Positions 6,999-14,687 are shown, counted from the stretch's first letter. The stretch is DNA of 34,097 bases from Egerieenecus sp048201975 (GCA_048201975.1 DBFBGQ010000143.1:1-34097); one strand, 5' to 3'. The notes: generated by a model from the sequence alone, not told the origin. Numbers and translations: made by a program.

Positions 6999-7921
6999 GC
7001 CTGCCGCCCACGGCCCAGCCGCCCCCAGAAGCGGAAGGTCATGGGCCACAGCACGCCGCCCGCCAGCGTCATGAGCAGGTAGCGGACGCCGCCCGTCCAG
7101 AGCGCATCCCCCCAGAGCAGCGCCAGCACCGGCTTAAGCGCCACGCGGATGCCCAGCACCAGCCCCAGGCCCAGCGCCAGCTTGCACACCTGTGCCCACC
7201 ATACCGCCCGGGTATCGAAGCGCAGCCACCGCTCATCCGCCAGCCAGGCGAGCGTCAGCCCCAGGGTGGAGCCCAGGAGCTTCCAGGCCGCGTCCACCCC
7301 GTGGGCGTCAAAAACGGGATCGCTGCCGGGGCGGGCGGGAGCCAGGCTCACGAACAGCGCCAGGCCCAGGGCAAACAGGCTCAGGCCCGCCCCCAGCCAT
7401 GCCTTGCGTCCCAGGGAGCCCTCCGCCCGGTTGAACAGCGCGTTGAGCCCCAGCACCGTCAGGAGCCCCGTGCCCAGGGAAACGCCCACATCCAAAGGGG
7501 TGTGCACTCCCAGATACATCCGGGACAGGCCCACGGCCAGCACCGCCAGCACGCAGCACGCCGTCACCCAGCGCTTGCGGGCCCACAGGGCCAGCACCCC
7601 GAACACCGTCGCCGCGGACTGCGTGTGCCCGCTGGGGAAGGAGTATCCCGTGGCGCCTGCTCGGGCGGACTCCACAATGGTGAACTCCGGGTCCAGGATC
7701 CAGGGCCGGGGCACCAGGAAAATGGCCTTCAGCAGCTGATTCACCGCCGTGCCCGTAAGCCCGGTGAGCAGCAGGCGAAACCCCCACCGCTTGTTCAGGC
7801 ACCAGACCACCACCAGCCCCAGCACGGTAAAGAAGGTCTCCTCCCCCAGCAATGTAACCGCGGATGCCAGCCAGTTGCCGGCGGGGGTGCGCAGGGATTC
7901 CAGCCATTTGAGCAGCGCCAC
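6995..7921 (-). CDS. PAP2-superfamily membrane phosphatase
   Basis: A 308-residue multi-span membrane protein with the three acid-phosphatase motifs: K-A-I-F-L-V-P-R-P (65-73), P-S-G-H (96-99, catalytic His) and S-R-M-Y-L-G-V-H-T-P-L-D (133-144). Relatives dephosphorylate undecaprenyl pyrophosphate, phosphatidic acid or phosphatidylglycerol phosphate on the outer face of the membrane; which lipid is used here cannot be read from the sequence. About half of the protein is an extra C-terminal membrane region (residues 150-308) beyond the core, seen in some clostridial members. The start is GTG at 7921 behind AAGGAGG at a normal distance. It has its own promoter at 7966-7994 and shares no operon with its neighbours. 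Confidence 0.85.
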   Translation of the reverse strand: MALLKWLESLRTPAGNWLASAVTLLGEETFFTVLGLVVVWCLNKRWGFRLLLTGLTGTAVNQLLKAIFLVPRPWILDPEFTIVESARAGATGYSFPSGHTQSAATVFGVLALWARKRWVTACCVLAVLAVGLSRMYLGVHTPLDVGVSLGTGLLTVLGLNALFNRAEGSLGRKAWLGAGLSLFALGLALFVSLAPARPGSDPVFDAHGVDAAWKLLGSTLGLTLAWLADERWLRFDTRAVWWAQVCKLALGLGLVLGIRVALKPVLALLWGDALWTGGVRYLLMTLAGGVLWPMTFRFWGRLGRGRQA

Positions 7922-7965
7922 AGGGCACGCCTCCTTCGTAAGGCGGTCCGTCCGCCCTTTGTTTG

Positions 7966-7994
7966 ATTATACCGTGCCGCCCCGCGCATGGCAA
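7966..7994 (-). promoter_or_regulatory. Promoter of the PAP2 phosphatase gene
   Basis: On the minus strand TTGCCA (complement of 7989-7994), a 17-bp spacer and a perfect TATAAT (complement of 7966-7971), about 45 bp before the GTG start. Confidence 0.75.
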
Positions 7995-8017
7995 GGGCGG
8001 ATCCCGCCAAAAATCCA

Positions 8018-8046
8018 TTGCGGACAGGCGGTGCTTCTGCTATCAT
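8018..8046 (+). promoter_or_regulatory. Promoter of the GH27 alpha-galactosidase gene
   Basis: TTGCGG at 8018-8023, a 17-bp spacer and TATCAT at 8041-8046; AAAGGAGG follows at 8070-8077 before the ATG at 8087. No clear operator or catabolite-responsive element is seen. Confidence 0.6.
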
Positions 8047-8086
8047 AAGGGCAGCCTGAAAAAGCCACGCAAAGGAGGAACCGAAA

Positions 8087-9331
8087 ATGATCGCTGCTTA
8101 TCCGCCCATGGGCTGGAACAGCTGGGACTGCTACGGCGCGGCCGTCACCGAGAACATCGTCCGGCGGCATGCCGACTATATGGCCGCGCACCTGAAGGAT
8201 TTCGGCTGGGAATACGTGGTGGTGGATATCCAATGGTATCAGCCCACCGCCTCCTCCCATGATTACGAACCCTTCGCCGAGCTGACCATGGATGGTCATG
8301 GCCGCCTGCTTCCGGCGGAAAACCGCTTTCCCAGCGCCGCAGGGGGCGCGGGCTTCAAGCCGCTGGCGGACTACGTGCACGGCCTTGGGCTGAAGTTCGG
8401 CATCCATATCATGCGGGGATTGCCGCGGATGGCCGCCCATCGCCGCCTGCCCATCCTGAACTGCGACGCCACCTGCGCCCAGGCAGCCGATCCCAACTCC
8501 ATCTGCGCCTGGAATCCGGACATGTACGGCCTTCGGTGCGACCTGCCCGCAGCCCGCGCCTATTACGACAGCATTTTCCGCCTTTACTCCGACTGGGGCG
8601 TGGATTATGTGAAGGTGGACGACATCGCTCGGGAGTATCCCCGCTGCGCCCGGGAGATTGAGGTGATCTCCGCCGCCTGCCGCGCCTGCGGCCGGGACAT
8701 GGTACTCAGCCTCTCCCCCGGCCCCGCGCCCCTGGAGCAGGCCGAGCACTTGAAGCGCTATGCCAACATGTGGCGGCTCACCGATGACTTCTGGGACAGT
8801 TGGCCCCAGCTCAAGGCCATGTTCGAGCGGGCGGAAAAGTGGTGCGTTCACGCTGGTCCGGGCCACTGGCCGGACCTGGACATGCTTCCCGCCGGAGCCA
8901 TTCGCCAGGTGCAGTCCCCGGAGGAATGGACCCGCTTTACCCACCCGGAGCTTCGAACCATGATGACCCTGTGGTGCATCATGCCCGCGCCGCTGATGTT
9001 CGGAGGCGATTTGACCAAGCTGGATGCATTCACCCTCCAGCTCATCACCAACCGGGATGTGCTGGAGATGACCAAGGTCATCCACTGCGCCCATCCCCTT
9101 TACACCCGTGAGGACGCCGTCGCCTGGATGGCGCCCCGCAGGGATGGCCGGGGATGCTACCTGGCCCTGTTCAACCTGGCGCAGGAGGCTCGGGAGTTGA
9201 CGCTTCCCCTGGAGGAGGCGGGCCTGCAGCCCGGCGAGGCTCGGGAGCTCTGGACGGGAAAGAACAGCCGGGGCGATGCGGTCCGCGCGCTGGTGGAGCC
9301 CCATGGCGCGGCGCTGTGGCTGGTGCGCTGA
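8087..9331 (+). CDS. Glycoside hydrolase family 27 alpha-galactosidase
   Basis: A 414-residue TIM-barrel enzyme that hydrolyses terminal alpha-galactosides with retention. The N-terminus P-P-M-G-W-N-S-W (6-13) is the GH27 signature. The likely nucleophile is D178 in Y-V-K-V-D-D, and the acid/base is D234 in R-L-T-D-D-F-W-D-S-W; W-P-D-L-D-M-L (261-267) and a small C-terminal beta domain follow. There is no signal peptide, so it should act in the cytosol on imported oligosaccharides such as melibiose or mucin/plant fragments. An alpha-N-acetylgalactosaminidase specificity, also in GH27, is not excluded. AAAGGAGGAA lies at a good distance before the ATG. It is monocistronic, with no transporter next to it. 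Confidence 0.9.
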   Translation: MIAAYPPMGWNSWDCYGAAVTENIVRRHADYMAAHLKDFGWEYVVVDIQWYQPTASSHDYEPFAELTMDGHGRLLPAENRFPSAAGGAGFKPLADYVHGLGLKFGIHIMRGLPRMAAHRRLPILNCDATCAQAADPNSICAWNPDMYGLRCDLPAARAYYDSIFRLYSDWGVDYVKVDDIAREYPRCAREIEVISAACRACGRDMVLSLSPGPAPLEQAEHLKRYANMWRLTDDFWDSWPQLKAMFERAEKWCVHAGPGHWPDLDMLPAGAIRQVQSPEEWTRFTHPELRTMMTLWCIMPAPLMFGGDLTKLDAFTLQLITNRDVLEMTKVIHCAHPLYTREDAVAWMAPRRDGRGCYLALFNLAQEARELTLPLEEAGLQPGEARELWTGKNSRGDAVRALVEPHGAALWLVR

Positions 9332-9402
9332 GATGCCTGGGACGCGGCTTGGGTGGCAGCATTTGACAGCCTGCAAAAGCCGCGCCGCCGTTAGAATTTC
9401 TC

Positions 9403-9431
9403 TTGACAGCACTTCCTTCTCTGTCTATAAT
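9403..9431 (+). promoter_or_regulatory. Perfect consensus promoter of the 6S-like RNA
   Basis: TTGACA at 9403-9408 and TATAAT at 9426-9431 with a 17-bp spacer, the only promoter in the window with both boxes fully consensus. Initiation is expected at about 9437-9440. No coding frame with a ribosome-binding site follows. Confidence 0.9.
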
Positions 9432-9437
9432 AGTAGC

Positions 9438-9638
9438 CGAGAGAAATGCTCCTGGGGTGTGCGTCAGCGCCCCGGTTTTCCCCACATTTCATAAAATGGA
9501 GCCCGGGTCCGCGGGCAGATGTCACGCCCCCGTCGTGAGACGCCAGGGGACGGCAGAAACACGTGGCAGGGCACCAGCCTGCTTAACATAGCGGGTGAAA
9601 AAACGGGGAGCAACGGCACTTTGGGGCATTTGATCGAG
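9438..9638 (+). ncRNA. ssrS: 6S RNA (RNA polymerase-binding regulatory RNA)
   Basis: About 200 nt follow a perfect promoter and fold into a single rod with the 6S plan. The closing stem pairs 9438-9440 with 9634-9636, 9444-9452 (AAATGCTCC) with 9623-9631 (GGGGCATTT), 9457-9459 with 9617-9619, 9462-9464 with 9613-9615 and 9470-9474 (CCCCG) with 9604-9608. A large internal bubble follows (9475-9496 opposite 9577-9603), with a small hairpin CCTGC/GCGGG (9578-9582/9591-9595) on its 3' strand. The terminal arm pairs 9497-9504 with 9569-9576, 9520-9526 with 9562-9568 and 9530-9534 with 9549-9553. 6S RNA mimics an open promoter and sequesters housekeeping holoenzyme. The call is from architecture, size and promoter, not from primary-sequence match. 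It explains most of the 377-bp gap 9332-9708; 9332-9402 shows nothing else beyond a weak large-loop inverted repeat. Confidence 0.75.
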
Positions 9639-9672
9639 AAAAGGCCCGGCGAGGAGCAATCCTTCGCCGGGC
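9637..9672 (-). terminator. Hairpin terminator shared by the small membrane protein gene and the 6S-like RNA
   Basis: 9644-9654 pairs with 9662-9672 (GCCCGGCGA stem). On the minus strand it is followed by CCTTTTCTC, a fair U-tract, 37 bp past the stop at 9709. On the plus strand the tail is only TTCGTCG, so for the 6S-like RNA it is at best a weak terminator or a processing boundary. Confidence 0.65.
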
Positions 9673-9708
9673 TTCGTCGTACCCTTTCGGGAACGCCGCG
9701 CTTCGCTG

Positions 9709-10020
9709 TCACAGTGCTTGGCCGTCGTTCTGGGCCGGTGACTCGGCTCCGCCCTGCCGCAGGCGCTTCCGCAGCAGCTCCAGCATTTCGGCGTTGGCCT
9801 GCGCGTTGCGCCGCGTAGCGTCGATCAACTCCCCGAAGCCGTAAAGCAGCGCGGCACAGGCCGCCACCGCGGCAATCTGAAGCAGCACCGTCCAGAATGC
9901 CGGGCCCAGCAGCTTGTGCCCCGGGCCCGCGCCGGCCCCGCCGGAAAGGCAGAGGATCACCCCCGCCGCCAGGAAAATCCACGCAATGACTTTGATGGCG
10001 CCGCCAATCCTGCTACTCAT
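9709..10020 (-). CDS. Small two-span membrane protein of unknown function
   Basis: A 103-residue protein not recognised. It has two hydrophobic segments (about residues 9-27 and 40-62), then a polar amphipathic C-terminal region (R-R-N-A-Q-A-N-A-E-M-L-E-L-L-R-K-R-L) likely to form a short coiled coil in the cytosol. AAAGGAGAG lies just before the ATG. It follows the terminator of the GGGtGRT operon with no separate promoter visible in the 16-bp space after the hairpin, so expression may depend on read-through. The coding call rests on the ribosome-binding site, membrane pattern and downstream terminator. Confidence 0.65.
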   Translation of the reverse strand: MSSRIGGAIKVIAWIFLAAGVILCLSGGAGAGPGHKLLGPAFWTVLLQIAAVAACAALLYGFGELIDATRRNAQANAEMLELLRKRLRQGGAESPAQNDGQAL

Positions 10021-10035
10021 GCTTTTCTCTCCTTT

Positions 10036-10076
10036 AGAAAAAGCGGCACGCCCGGACGAATACCGGCGTGCCGCTT
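10036..10076 (-). terminator. Rho-independent terminator of the nifU-like/GGGtGRT operon
   Basis: AAGCGGCACGCC (10041-10052) pairs perfectly with GGCGTGCCGCTT (10065-10076); on the minus strand the stem runs into TTTTTCT. It is 13 bp past the stop of the GGGtGRT gene. Confidence 0.85.
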
Positions 10077-10088
10077 GCGCGTTGCGCT

Positions 10089-11105
10089 TTACTTGCTAAC
10101 TTCTTCCACGGCCACAGCCACGGCCACGGTGGCGCCCACCATGGGGTTGTTGCCCATGCCGATGAGGCCCATCATCTCCACGTGCGCAGGCACGGAGGAG
10201 GAGCCGGCGAACTGGGCGTCGCTGTGCATGCGGCCCATGGTGTCGGTCATGCCGTAGGAGGCGGGACCGGCGGCCATGTTGTCGGGATGCAGCGTACGGC
10301 CCGTGCCGCCGCCGGAAGCCACGGAGAAGTACTGCTTGCCAGCTTCCCAGCACTCCTTCTTGTAGGTGCCGGCCACGGGATGCTGGAAGCGGGTGGGGTT
10401 GGTGGAGTTGCCGGTAATGGACACATCCACGCCCTCGTGCCACATGATGGCCACACCCTCGCGCACATCGTCCGCGCCGTAGCAGCGCACCTTGGAACGC
10501 TCGCCGTCGGAGTACTTGGTCTCGCCCACGATGCTCAGGGCGTGATCCTGCTTCACATCGGCGGACAGGTAGTCATACTTGGTCTGCACATAGGTGAAGC
10601 CGTTGATGCGGCTGATGATCATGGCCGCATCCTTGCCCAGGCCGTTGAGGATGACCCGCAGGGGGTTCTTGCGGACCTTGTTGGCGTTGCGGGCGATACC
10701 GATGGCGCCCTCGGCGGCGGCGAAGGACTCGTGGCCGGCCAGGAAGGCGAAGCACTCGGTCTTCTCATCCAGCAGCATGGCGCCCAGGTTGCCGTGGCCA
10801 AGGCCGACCTTGCGCTGGTCGGCGACCGAGCCGGGCACGCAGAAGGCCTGCAGGCCCTCGCCGATGCACTTGGCCGCCTCGGCGGCGGTCTTGACGCCCT
10901 TCTTCAGCGCGATGGCCGCGCCCAGCTCATAGGCCCACTTGGCGTTTTCGAAAGCGATGGGCTGAATGCCCTCGACGATTTTGTAGGCGTCCACGCCCTT
11001 GCTGTTGTTGTAAGCCTTCAGCTCGTCAAAATCCTTGAAGCCATACTTCTCGAGGACAGGCTGGAGCTGAGGCATGCGCCGTTCATAACCTTCAAACAGA
11101 GCCAT
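10089..11105 (-). CDS. GGGtGRT family protein
   Basis: A 338-residue soluble protein carrying the family-defining S-G-G-G-T-G-R-T sequence near residue 265, followed by L-H-P-D-N-M-A. This family is annotated by name only; its biochemical function is not established to my knowledge. It has a few cysteines (in the Y-K-K-E-C-W and A-K-C-I regions) but no obvious metal cluster motif, no signal peptide and no membrane segment. The start is the ATG at 11105, with AGGAGG at 11116-11121; a GTG 9 nt further upstream lies within the ribosome-binding site and is unlikely. It follows the NifU-like scaffold by 18 bp and shares its terminator, the recurrent arrangement in anaerobic Firmicutes, which suggests that it receives or handles an Fe-S cluster, or acts with that scaffold. 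Confidence 0.85.
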   Translation of the reverse strand: MALFEGYERRMPQLQPVLEKYGFKDFDELKAYNNSKGVDAYKIVEGIQPIAFENAKWAYELGAAIALKKGVKTAAEAAKCIGEGLQAFCVPGSVADQRKVGLGHGNLGAMLLDEKTECFAFLAGHESFAAAEGAIGIARNANKVRKNPLRVILNGLGKDAAMIISRINGFTYVQTKYDYLSADVKQDHALSIVGETKYSDGERSKVRCYGADDVREGVAIMWHEGVDVSITGNSTNPTRFQHPVAGTYKKECWEAGKQYFSVASGGGTGRTLHPDNMAAGPASYGMTDTMGRMHSDAQFAGSSSVPAHVEMMGLIGMGNNPMVGATVAVAVAVEEVSK

Positions 11106-11123
11106 TTTCTGCACACCTCCTAA

Positions 11124-11825
11124 TTACTGCTTGCGCGGGTCGATCCACTTGACCGCGCCGTCTTCAGCCTTGAACCGGCCATAGGTGCCGATGTTCTTCT
11201 CGTAGGCTTCGTTGGGGCTCATGCCCTTCTTGATGGCGTCCATCATCTTGCCCAGGGACAGGAACTGATAGCCGCAGACCTGATCGTCCTTGTCAATGGC
11301 CAGCTTGAGCACATAGCCCTCGGCCATTTCCAGGTAACGGGTGCCCTTGAGCTTGGTGCCGTACATGGTGCCCACCTGGCTGCGCAGGCCCTTGCCCAGG
11401 TCCTCCAGGCCGGCGCCGATCACCAGACCGTCGTCGGAGAAGGCGGACTGGGTGCGGCCGTAGACGATTTGCAGGAACAGCTCCCGCATGGCGGTATTGA
11501 TGGCGTCGCATACCAGGTCGGTATTCAGCGCCTCCAGGATGGTCTTGCCGGGCAGGATCTCGCTGGCCATGGCCGCGGAGTGGGTCATGCCGGAGCAGCC
11601 GATGGTTTCCACCAGCGCTTCTTCAATGACGCCCTGCTTCACGTTCAGGGTCAGTTTGCAGGCGCCCTGCTGGGGCGCGCACCAGCCGATACCATGGGTC
11701 AGGCCGGAGATGTCCTTGATCTCCTTCGCCTGCACCCACTTGCCCTCTTCCGGGATGGGCGCGGGGCCGTGATGGGGCCCCTTGGCGATGCAGACCATTT
11801 CTTCAACTTCCTTGGAGTATTGCAT
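11124..11825 (-). CDS. NifU/IscU-like iron-sulfur cluster scaffold protein
   Basis: A 233-residue protein whose first 130 residues resemble the NifU N-terminal/IscU scaffold fold: A-C-K-L-T-L (C56), E-T-I-G-C-S-G-M-T (C77) and D-L-V-C-D-A (C106), with extra cysteines C12 and C49. Three conserved cysteines normally hold a transient Fe-S cluster. The C-terminal 100 residues (Y-G-R-T-Q-S-A-F-S-D-D-G onward) are not part of classic IscU and belong to this longer clostridial type that is paired with GGGtGRT proteins. No IscS/SufS desulfurase gene is adjacent. AGGAGG is 10 nt before the ATG. First gene of a two-gene operon with an extended -10 promoter at 11882-11890. Confidence 0.85.
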   Translation of the reverse strand: MQYSKEVEEMVCIAKGPHHGPAPIPEEGKWVQAKEIKDISGLTHGIGWCAPQQGACKLTLNVKQGVIEEALVETIGCSGMTHSAAMASEILPGKTILEALNTDLVCDAINTAMRELFLQIVYGRTQSAFSDDGLVIGAGLEDLGKGLRSQVGTMYGTKLKGTRYLEMAEGYVLKLAIDKDDQVCGYQFLSLGKMMDAIKKGMSPNEAYEKNIGTYGRFKAEDGAVKWIDPRKQ

Positions 11826-11881
11826 CGAATTGGTTCCTCCTATCTGTTAGATAGTCCAGATGTTTGAGCATTGTCCAATTC

Positions 11882-11910
11882 AGTATACCACATTTCCGCA
11901 GGAAAGGATA
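11882..11910 (-). promoter_or_regulatory. Extended -10 promoter of the nifU-like/GGGtGRT operon
   Basis: On the minus strand TGG-TATACT (complement of 11882-11890) with a weak -35 TATCCT 17 bp upstream. The spacer contains a short inverted repeat TTTCC-GCA-GGAAA (11893-11905), a possible operator. Confidence 0.45.
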
Positions 11911-12009
11911 GGTTTATTTTTGAAATTTGCGCAATGTTTGTCAAACCCGCTTCAACCGGTCCCTTTGGCCGGAGCGATGCACTTTCTCCGCCCTGGGCGC
12001 AAAAAATAC

Positions 12010-12038
12010 TGGTAATTCCAACGGGTTTGTGGTAAAAT
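12010..12038 (+). promoter_or_regulatory. Candidate promoter of the pepP-efp operon
   Basis: TGG-TAAAAT at 12030-12038 is an extended -10; the -35 (TGGTAA, 12010-12015, 17-bp spacer) is poor. The predicted 5' leader begins with a hairpin, ATGCCTGC (12049-12056) pairing with GCAGGCAT (12073-12080), of unknown role. Confidence 0.4.
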
Positions 12039-12106
12039 GTCAAAGGATATGCCTGCTTTTTCGCATTGCGGCGCAGGCATGCCGAAAGAAAGGCAGGGAT
12101 ATTTCC

Positions 12107-13180
12107 TTGAAACCCGCACAGATGTTGATCCAGTCGCTGGATCTTGCCGCCGATGCGGCGGTGGTGGTGCATAATCCATCCAACATGTTCTACCTGTCCG
12201 GCGGATATACGGGCGAGGGCGCGGTGTACGTCAGCGGCAAGACCCTGGCGATTATCACCGACTTCCGCTACACCGAGCAGGCGGAGCGGCAGGCCCCGGA
12301 TTTCCGCTGCGTCATGACGGAAAAGGACATGAACCATAACCAGTGGATCGCCAGGCTGGCCCAGGAGGACGGCGTCTCCGTTTTCTTCTACGAGGACGAC
12401 TACCTCACCGTGAAGGCCTTCGAATCGCTGCGCGCCGCCGTGGGAGACGACGCGACCTGGCTGCCCCTGGCGCAAAAGCCCGAAAAGCTCCGGGAGATCA
12501 AATCCCAGGAGGAGCTGCGCTGCATCCGGCAGGCCTGCCAAATTACCAGCGAAGCCTTCCTGAAGGTGCTGCCCGAGATCCGCGAGGGCATGACCGAAAA
12601 GGAGCTGGCTATCCGCTTCGACTACCTGCAGCTGCAGCTGGGAGCGCAGGGGAATTCCTTCTCCACCATCTGCGCCAGCGGCGAAAACGGTTCGCTGCCC
12701 CACGCCATCCCCGGGGAGCGGAAATTCCGCAAGGGCGACATGATCACCCTGGACGTGGGCTGCAAGGTGGGCGGCTACTGCTCCGACATGACCCGCACCG
12801 TGGCCCTGGGCGAGCCCTCGGCCGAGATGCGCAAGGTGTATGATACCGTGCTGGAAGCCCAGCGCCTGGGCCGGGAAGCCCTGGCCCCGGGCAAGAGCTG
12901 CGCGGAAATTGACAAGCTGGTGCGGGATTACATCGACAGCCAGGGCTATGTGGGCCGGTTCGGCCATGGCCTGGGCCACTCGGTGGGCATTGACATCCAT
13001 GAGAACCCCCGCCTGTCCATGACCTGCCAGGATACCGTGCAGGTGGGCCACGTGCTTACGGTGGAACCCGGCATCTATCTGCCCGGCGTGGGCGGCGTGC
13101 GCATTGAGGACACTTGTCTGGTCACGGCGGAGGGCAACGAGCCCCTCACCCCCGCGACCAAGGAGCTCATCATTCTGTAA
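12107..13180 (+). CDS. pepP: M24-family aminopeptidase (Xaa-Pro aminopeptidase type)
   Basis: A 357-residue metallopeptidase that removes N-terminal residues preceding proline. The N-terminal creatinase-type domain spans about 1-120 (H-N-P-S-N-M-F-Y-L-S-G-G-Y). The catalytic domain carries the dinuclear metal ligands in L-D-V-G-C-x-x-G-G-Y-C-S-D-M-T-R-T, G-H-G-L-G-H-S-V-G-I-D-I-H-E, V-E-P-G-I-Y and V-R-I-E-D-T. The start is taken as TTG at 12107 with a purine-rich AAGGCAGGGA upstream; a shorter start at ATG 12122 is possible. An open frame reaches back to 11927 but lies across the promoter. It is followed by efp after 52 bp without a terminator, the standard pepP-efp pair of Firmicutes, possibly because EF-P serves proline-rich protein synthesis. 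Confidence 0.9.
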   Translation: MKPAQMLIQSLDLAADAAVVVHNPSNMFYLSGGYTGEGAVYVSGKTLAIITDFRYTEQAERQAPDFRCVMTEKDMNHNQWIARLAQEDGVSVFFYEDDYLTVKAFESLRAAVGDDATWLPLAQKPEKLREIKSQEELRCIRQACQITSEAFLKVLPEIREGMTEKELAIRFDYLQLQLGAQGNSFSTICASGENGSLPHAIPGERKFRKGDMITLDVGCKVGGYCSDMTRTVALGEPSAEMRKVYDTVLEAQRLGREALAPGKSCAEIDKLVRDYIDSQGYVGRFGHGLGHSVGIDIHENPRLSMTCQDTVQVGHVLTVEPGIYLPGVGGVRIEDTCLVTAEGNEPLTPATKELIIL

Positions 13181-13232
13181 TTTCCGGTCAACAACCAGTA
13201 TCAGGCAATAACAAAAACAGGAGGAATGGATC

Positions 13233-13790
13233 ATGATTACGGCTGGCGATTTCAAAAAGGGCATTACGGTTGAATGGGACGGCGGCGTGTGGACCATCGT
13301 GGACTTCCAGCACGTGAAGCCCGGCAAGGGCGCCGCTTTCGTCCGCACCAAGATCAAGAACGTCATGACCGGCGCGGTGGTGGAGCGCTCCTTCAACCCC
13401 ACCGATAAAATGCCCAAGGCCATTCTGGAAACCAAGGAAATGCAGTACCTGTACAACGACGGGGATCTGTATTACTTCATGGACCTGGAAACCTATGAGC
13501 AGCTGCCCCTGAACCACAGCCAGGTGGAGGACGCCATCCCCTACGTGAAGGAGAACACCAACGTCACCGTGCGCTTCTTCAAGGGCAGCGCCTTCTCCGT
13601 GGAGGCCCCCAACTTCGTCACCCTGGAGGTCACCGACACCGAGCCCGGCTTCAAGGGCGACACCGCCTCCAACACCTACAAGCCCGCTACCGTGGAAACC
13701 GGCTACACCCTGCAGGTGCCCCTGTTCATCAACACCGGCGACATGATCCGCATCGACACCCGCACCGGCGAATACATGGAGCGTGCGTAA
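13233..13790 (+). CDS. efp: Translation elongation factor P
   Basis: A 185-residue three-domain factor that binds between the P and E sites and relieves stalling at consecutive prolines. The modifiable loop reads K-P-G-K-G-A-A-F with Lys32 at the tip, the residue that is beta-lysylated or aminopentanolylated in other bacteria; no modification enzyme (EpmA/EpmB, YmfI type) is recognisable in the window. Domains II and III are complete, ending in I-D-T-R-T-G-E-Y-M-E-R. AGGAGG precedes the ATG. It is co-transcribed with pepP upstream and the CD1247-domain protein 52 bp downstream. Confidence 0.97.
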   Translation: MITAGDFKKGITVEWDGGVWTIVDFQHVKPGKGAAFVRTKIKNVMTGAVVERSFNPTDKMPKAILETKEMQYLYNDGDLYYFMDLETYEQLPLNHSQVEDAIPYVKENTNVTVRFFKGSAFSVEAPNFVTLEVTDTEPGFKGDTASNTYKPATVETGYTLQVPLFINTGDMIRIDTRTGEYMERA

Positions 13791-13842
13791 ACCCATTGCA
13801 TAACGTCTGGAATCAATACGCCCATTGGCGCAAGGAGGACAT

Positions 13843-14301
13843 ATGAGCAAGCTGACGGATCGCGCTTCCTACCTCAAGGGCCTGGCGGCCGGCATGAAGC
13901 TGAACATGGAAAAGGACTCCAACCAACTCCTGATGGAAGTGCTGAACGTGCTCCAGGAAATCGCGGAGGAAATGGAGCGCATGTCCGACGCCCACGACGA
14001 GCTGAACGAGTACGTGGAAAGCATCGACGACGATCTTGCCGATCTGGAGGACGTGCTCTTTGGCGACGAGGAGGACGGGTGCGAGGACGACGAATGCGAA
14101 TGCCACGAAGGCGATGACGAGGACGACGAGGAAGAGGAAGAGGAGGAGCTGATCTCCTACGAGTGCCCCTCCTGCGGCCACGAGATCGTTTTCAAGGCGT
14201 CCAGCGTGGACTTCGACGAGGACTACCGCTGCCCCGCCTGCGGCAAGCCCGTGTTCCCCGAAGTGGAAGAAGAGGAAGACCCCGAGGACGACAAGGAATA
14301 A
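13843..14301 (+). CDS. CD1247-type acidic protein with C-terminal zinc ribbon
   Basis: A 152-residue protein. Residues 1-70 are helical (S-K-L-T-D-R-A-S-Y-L-K-G-L-A-x-G-M) and match the N-terminal domain type named after Clostridioides CD1247. A very acidic stretch follows at about 74-103 (mostly Asp/Glu with three cysteines), then a zinc ribbon with C108-P-x-C111 and C130-P-x-C133, and an acidic tail. Function is unknown; zinc ribbons of this kind bind nucleic acid or protein, but the strong negative charge argues against direct DNA binding. AAGGAGG precedes the ATG at 13843. Its place right after efp recurs in Clostridia and suggests a link to translation. Confidence 0.8.
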   Translation: MSKLTDRASYLKGLAAGMKLNMEKDSNQLLMEVLNVLQEIAEEMERMSDAHDELNEYVESIDDDLADLEDVLFGDEEDGCEDDECECHEGDDEDDEEEEEEELISYECPSCGHEIVFKASSVDFDEDYRCPACGKPVFPEVEEEEDPEDDKE

Positions 14302-14373
14302 CCCTCAGGTGGGCAGGAAACTGATTTTGCAAGCAGAATCAACCGCCCGCGAAACCGGCTTCCACGAACGGAA

Positions 14374-14399
14374 GTCGAAGGGGCCGCGGCCCCTTCGAC
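14374..14399. repeat. Perfect 26-bp palindrome
   Basis: GTCGAAGGGGCCG (14374-14386) is followed directly by its exact reverse complement (14387-14399). No T-tract follows, so it is not a typical terminator. It lies 72 bp past the efp operon's last stop. Confidence 0.9.
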
Positions 14400-14429
14400 G
14401 CCTCTGGAAAGTTCTTTGACCATCGAATA

Positions 14430-14464
14430 GCGGCTTTTCGCCCCGCGTAGGGGTGAAAAGCCGT
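14430..14464. repeat. Hairpin repeat, copy 1 (near-identical to the hairpin at 14688)
   Basis: CGGCTTTTC (14431-14439) pairs with GAAAAGCCG (14455-14463) and CCCC with GGGG inside it. It shares the stem half AGCGGCTTTTCGCCCCG with the hairpin at 14688-14721, and weaker similarity in the 15 bp before it. It is followed by TTTAGAC, a poor terminator tail. Confidence 0.75.
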
Positions 14465-14687
14465 TTAGACTGCTGAAAAAAAGCCTATTTTTCACACCAG
14501 CATGAGAAAATGAAACTTACGACTCCATAACCTGCAAAAGTTTCAACGCGTATGGGACCGAAGGTTTCCAAAGGACGATCGGAAAGCCCTTTGGTCGCCT
14601 CCGTAGAGGCGAAATCCTCTGTGCTTGCAAGATGTATTCTATAACTTGCAAGAATTGTGAGATCAAATGCTTTGTCAACGGTCTAAG

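Noticed and set aside
9438..9638. SRP RNA, tmRNA or RNase P RNA as identities of the non-coding RNA
   Set aside because: The SRP GGAA tetraloop with its asymmetric-loop sequence, the tmRNA ends and tag frame, and the conserved RNase P cores (GAGGAAAGTCC type) are all absent; the rod with a central bubble fits 6S better.
10068..11123. Plus-strand open frame opposite the GGGtGRT gene
   Set aside because: Gly/His/Ala-rich shadow of the minus-strand gene; no start signal and no recognised motif.
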